From positions 1,178,001 through 1,242,000 of the forward strand of contig NZ_JASVWB010000004.1 in NCBI RefSeq assembly GCF_030287445.1: a stretch of 64,000 nt of DNA. The letters are read 5' to 3'. Source of the stretch: Streptomyces sp. ALI-76-A. GTDB lineage: Bacteria > Actinomycetota > Actinomycetes > Streptomycetales > Streptomycetaceae. Below, piece by piece: positions 61,842 to 64,000 of the stretch. Below the pieces are notes generated by a model. It was not told the DNA's origin and ran no database searches. It worked only from the letters and a program-made list of their open reading frames with translations. The stretch's first letter is position 1, and each line of letters begins with the position of its first letter. A program made the position numbers and the translations under genes.

Positions 61842-62651
61842 GTGACCGCCCGTACGCGACTGTCCCAGGCGGCCGTCGAGGAGCGGCGCCAGGCCGTGCT
61901 GCGGTACGTCGCCGATCATGGCGAGACCCGCATCGACGACCTGGCCCGGCACTTCGACGTCAGCCTGATGACGATGCACCGGGACCTGGACGACCTCACC
62001 GGGCGGCATCTGCTGCGCAAGGAGCGCGGGCGGGCTGTGGCGTTCCCAGCCCTCACCATGGAGACGGCCACCCGCTTCCGTGAGAACAGCGCCCTCGCGG
62101 CCAAGAACGCGCTGTGCGCGGCTGTCGCCGGCCGGATCAGACCGGGCAGCACGGTGCTCATGGAGGACTCGACCACCTTGTTCCCCCTGGTCCCGGCGCT
62201 GGCCGAGGTGGATCAGCTGCACGTCGTCACCAACTCGGTCGGCCTCGCGCAGCGCCTCGGGTCCGCCGCCCCCGCGGTGAACGTCACCCTGCTGGGCGGC
62301 CACTACCGCGGCGACTTCAACTCCTGCACCGGCCCGACCGTCACCCGCGCCCTGTCTCAAATCCGGGCCGATCTCGTCCTGATGTCCGCCACCGCCGTCC
62401 TGGAAGGACGCCTCTTCCACCCCCTGAACGACTACGTCGAGGTGAAGCTGGCCATGCTCGCCTCCGCCGAACAGGCGCTACTCCTGGTGGACCACTCGAA
62501 GTTCGGCAAGACCGCCACGTACGCGTACGGCACTGTGGCCGACTACCACACCGTCATCACCGACACCGCCACCCCCGACACGGAACTCGCGGCCATACGC
62601 GACCTCGAAGTCCCCGTCGAGACGGTCGAACCCGAAGAGTTTTCCCTGTGA
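61842..62651 (+). CDS. DeoR-family transcriptional regulator
   Basis: A 269-aa protein from GTG 61842, preceded by a strong AAGGAGGGG site; the longer in-frame ATG 61689 gives a low-complexity Ser/Arg leader and is rejected. Helix-turn-helix QAVLRYVADHGETRIDDLAR, HFDVSLMTMHRDLDDLTGRH and DeoR sensor domain VLMEDSTTLFPLVPALAEVD, VNVTLLGGHYRGDFNSCTGP, VEVKLAMLASAEQALLLVDH. The local effector is probably a phosphorylated sugar. It overlaps the HAD gene by 4 bases. Confidence 0.9.
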   Translation: MTARTRLSQAAVEERRQAVLRYVADHGETRIDDLARHFDVSLMTMHRDLDDLTGRHLLRKERGRAVAFPALTMETATRFRENSALAAKNALCAAVAGRIRPGSTVLMEDSTTLFPLVPALAEVDQLHVVTNSVGLAQRLGSAAPAVNVTLLGGHYRGDFNSCTGPTVTRALSQIRADLVLMSATAVLEGRLFHPLNDYVEVKLAMLASAEQALLLVDHSKFGKTATYAYGTVADYHTVITDTATPDTELAAIRDLEVPVETVEPEEFSL

Positions 62652-63385
62652 TCCAGACCCTGTTCGAAACACCGAGCGCCTACCGCCCCAGCGACGCCGA
62701 GATGGCCGCACCGGTGCCCCCGGTCCAGGCCGTCCTGTTCGACTTCAGCAACACCATCTTCCAGATGATCGACCTGGAGACGTGGCTGCGCCGGGTCGGC
62801 TCCGCGGTCGGCCGCCTGGCCGTGCTGGACGAGCCCGGCGCAGTGGCCGGGATCTCCGACCAGTTGCGCGCCGCCTTCCGGCTGCCCTCCGTGGTAGCCC
62901 TCAAGGAAGGCCGTGATCTCTCTTCCGCACAGCACCGCCGCGCCATGTGGGGATGGTGGGGGCAGGTGGACTTCCTGCGCGGCGCGGAGGAGATGGCCTA
63001 CCGGGAACTCACCGCTCCGGACGCCTGGGTTCCCTATCCCGACACCGAACCGGTCCTGCGTGCCCTGCGCCGGCGCGGAATGCGCGTCGGCATCGTCAGC
63101 GACTTCGCCTGGGACCTGCGCACCCACCTCGCCCACCACGGGCTGGACGCGTTGATCGACACCTGCGTCATCTCCTACGAGCAGGGCCGGGAAAAGCCCG
63201 ACCCGCACCTGTTCCTCAAAGCCTGCGCCGACCTCGGCGCGGACCCCCGCGCCACCCTCATGGTCGGCGACAACCCGGTCCGCGACGGTGGCGCGGCCGC
63301 CTGCGGTCTGCGCACCTACATCCTGCCGGCGGAACACCGCACGGGAGAGCGCGGCCTGACGGATGTGCAGCGGCTCGTGGTCTGA
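62648..63385 (+). CDS. HAD-superfamily hydrolase with atypical motif I
   Basis: A 245-aa protein from GTG 62648. Motif I reads AVLFDFSNTIFQ: the nucleophile Asp is present, but the usual second Asp (DxD) is Ser. Motif II GIVSDFAWDL, Lys of motif III in EQGREKPDPHLFLKA, and motif IV VGDNPVRDGGAAA are present. It probably dephosphorylates a sugar or polyol phosphate. The D-to-S change may alter acid/base chemistry. Last gene of the polyol cluster. Confidence 0.88.
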   Translation: MIQTLFETPSAYRPSDAEMAAPVPPVQAVLFDFSNTIFQMIDLETWLRRVGSAVGRLAVLDEPGAVAGISDQLRAAFRLPSVVALKEGRDLSSAQHRRAMWGWWGQVDFLRGAEEMAYRELTAPDAWVPYPDTEPVLRALRRRGMRVGIVSDFAWDLRTHLAHHGLDALIDTCVISYEQGREKPDPHLFLKACADLGADPRATLMVGDNPVRDGGAAACGLRTYILPAEHRTGERGLTDVQRLVV

Positions 63386-63770
63386 CCGTGGTGGTCTACG
63401 CGTATGGGAAACCGCCCCGACGGATCGTTTGACGCCGTCGATGAAGAAGGCACGGCGTATCTCCTCGTCGCAGCGAATCGCCGAGCGGTGGCGGACTTGT
63501 GGCCCTTGGTGCGAGCGAACCCGCGGCGCGCGCCAACGGCATCATGCACGAGGGTGACCCGGAACGGCCCGGTGCTGTCGGAGGGATACGGGGCTCCGTG
63601 CCGAGGCGGGTGTCGATGAGTTCGCTCAGTGGGCCTACCGGACTCGCCGCACCTGCCCCGGGCCGTCCCGGGAGCCTGGAAAACCCAGGTCGTCCGGACA
63701 GAACTCCGCCCACTGCCCGGGGGAGGCCGGTGGCGGTGCGGCGCCTGCGAGGCTGCCGCGTGCGGCAGCC
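63386..63770. other. Intergenic, no recognised gene
   Basis: Several overlapping short ORFs exist on both strands, but none has a family match, ribosome site and single consistent frame. It may be degraded coding DNA. Confidence 0.4.
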
Positions 63771-63812
63771 GCTGATGCCCGAGCCGCGCGTGGTGGCGAC
63801 TCGGGCATCAGC
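63771..63812. terminator. Terminator hairpin
   Basis: Perfect 13-bp arms GCTGATGCCCGAG (63771-63783) and CTCGGGCATCAGC (63800-63812). Probably terminates the gene entering from the right and/or the polyol operon. Confidence 0.75.
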
Positions 63813-63909
63813 ATGGTGACCACCGGCCCGGGCAACGGGGGCAACCCGGGGCCGGCGGTGTCTTTCCGTCGGTCGCCGGGCGGAGTCTCCGCCATTGCGG
63901 TGGCTTGTC

Positions 63910-64000
63910 TCAGTTTCCCTGGCCGGGACCGATCAGGGACGTGAGCGGGCAGGCGGGCCGCCAGTCGGCGGTGAAGCGGCGGCGCAGGCCGGCCACCGGT
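63910..64000 (-). CDS. Possible C-terminus of a leftward gene (partial)
   Basis: The minus strand from the window edge reads PVAGLRRRFTADWRPACPLT, SLIGPGQGN-stop with good codon bias, followed downstream by the hairpin at 63771-63812. Only 29 residues are visible and no family was recognised. Confidence 0.35.
   Translation of the reverse strand, partial: PVAGLRRRFTADWRPACPLTSLIGPGQGN

Noticed and set aside
63396..63713. Short ORFs on both strands after the HAD gene
   Set aside because: No motif, no ribosome site and competing frames; insufficient to call a gene or a transposon remnant.

Overview
The window is high-GC actinobacterial DNA, most likely from a Streptomyces. The reasons are GC-rich third codon positions, GTG/TTG starts, secreted glycosidases carrying ricin-B lectin modules, a decayed Tpg-type telomere terminal-protein gene, two CUT1 sugar importers without their own ATPase, and a Streptomyces-style group 1h hydrogenase locus. 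The tpg relic and the density of broken mobile elements suggest a chromosome arm or a linear replicon rather than the core, but this is inference.

Layout. (1) 1-7.3 kb: four secreted plant-polysaccharide enzymes (GH43-CBM6-ricin B, GH43-ricin B, ricin B-SGNH esterase, GH43-CBM42), with a ricin-B relic between them. Two share an upstream TTCGAAAT-containing motif. (2) 7.3-17.6 kb: a mobile-element graveyard. An IS1182-type fragment abuts an IS3-family element. That IS3 element is itself split by a group II intron lying antisense to its transposase. An IS701-like fragment, two small secreted-peptide genes, a tpg pseudogene, an intact IS1380-type element (CTAG duplication) and an intact IS5-family element (TA duplication) follow. 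(3) 17.8-33 kb: a complete aerobic [NiFe]-hydrogenase locus. hypX, a maturation protease, hypB, hypF, hypC, hypD and hypE run rightward. They converge on a leftward operon: a 553-aa unknown, a 92-aa unknown, small subunit, large subunit, NifU-like protein, DUF5947-type protein, two small proteins and hypA. (4) 33-41.8 kb: a LacI regulator with three identical palindromic operators, a CUT1 importer, a GH63-like intracellular hydrolase and a secreted clan GH-A hydrolase with ricin B. (5) 42-52.2 kb: a decaying mixed region with a DUF6644/DUF6152 pair, two MmyB-type XRE regulators each beside a short-chain dehydrogenase remnant, IS3 elements and fragments, a MerR/quinone-oxidoreductase pair, and an xdhC gene next to a truncated molybdopterin subunit. 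(6) 52.6-63.4 kb: a polyol utilisation cluster (FGGY kinase, PfkB kinase precisely disrupted by an IS5 element, CUT1 importer, two zinc alcohol dehydrogenases of which one is frameshifted, DeoR regulator, HAD phosphatase).

How it works together. The secreted enzymes would release arabinose/xylose-type sugars, and the CUT1 systems import sugars or polyols, probably energised by an ATPase encoded elsewhere (MsiK in Streptomyces). The hydrogenase locus encodes every known maturation activity, including HypX for CO-ligand synthesis in air, so it should be self-sufficient for atmospheric H2 oxidation. No tRNA, rRNA or CRISPR array was recognised. Many indel frameshifts lie in mobile or decayed genes, some in homopolymers; true decay and sequencing error cannot be separated from the sequence alone.
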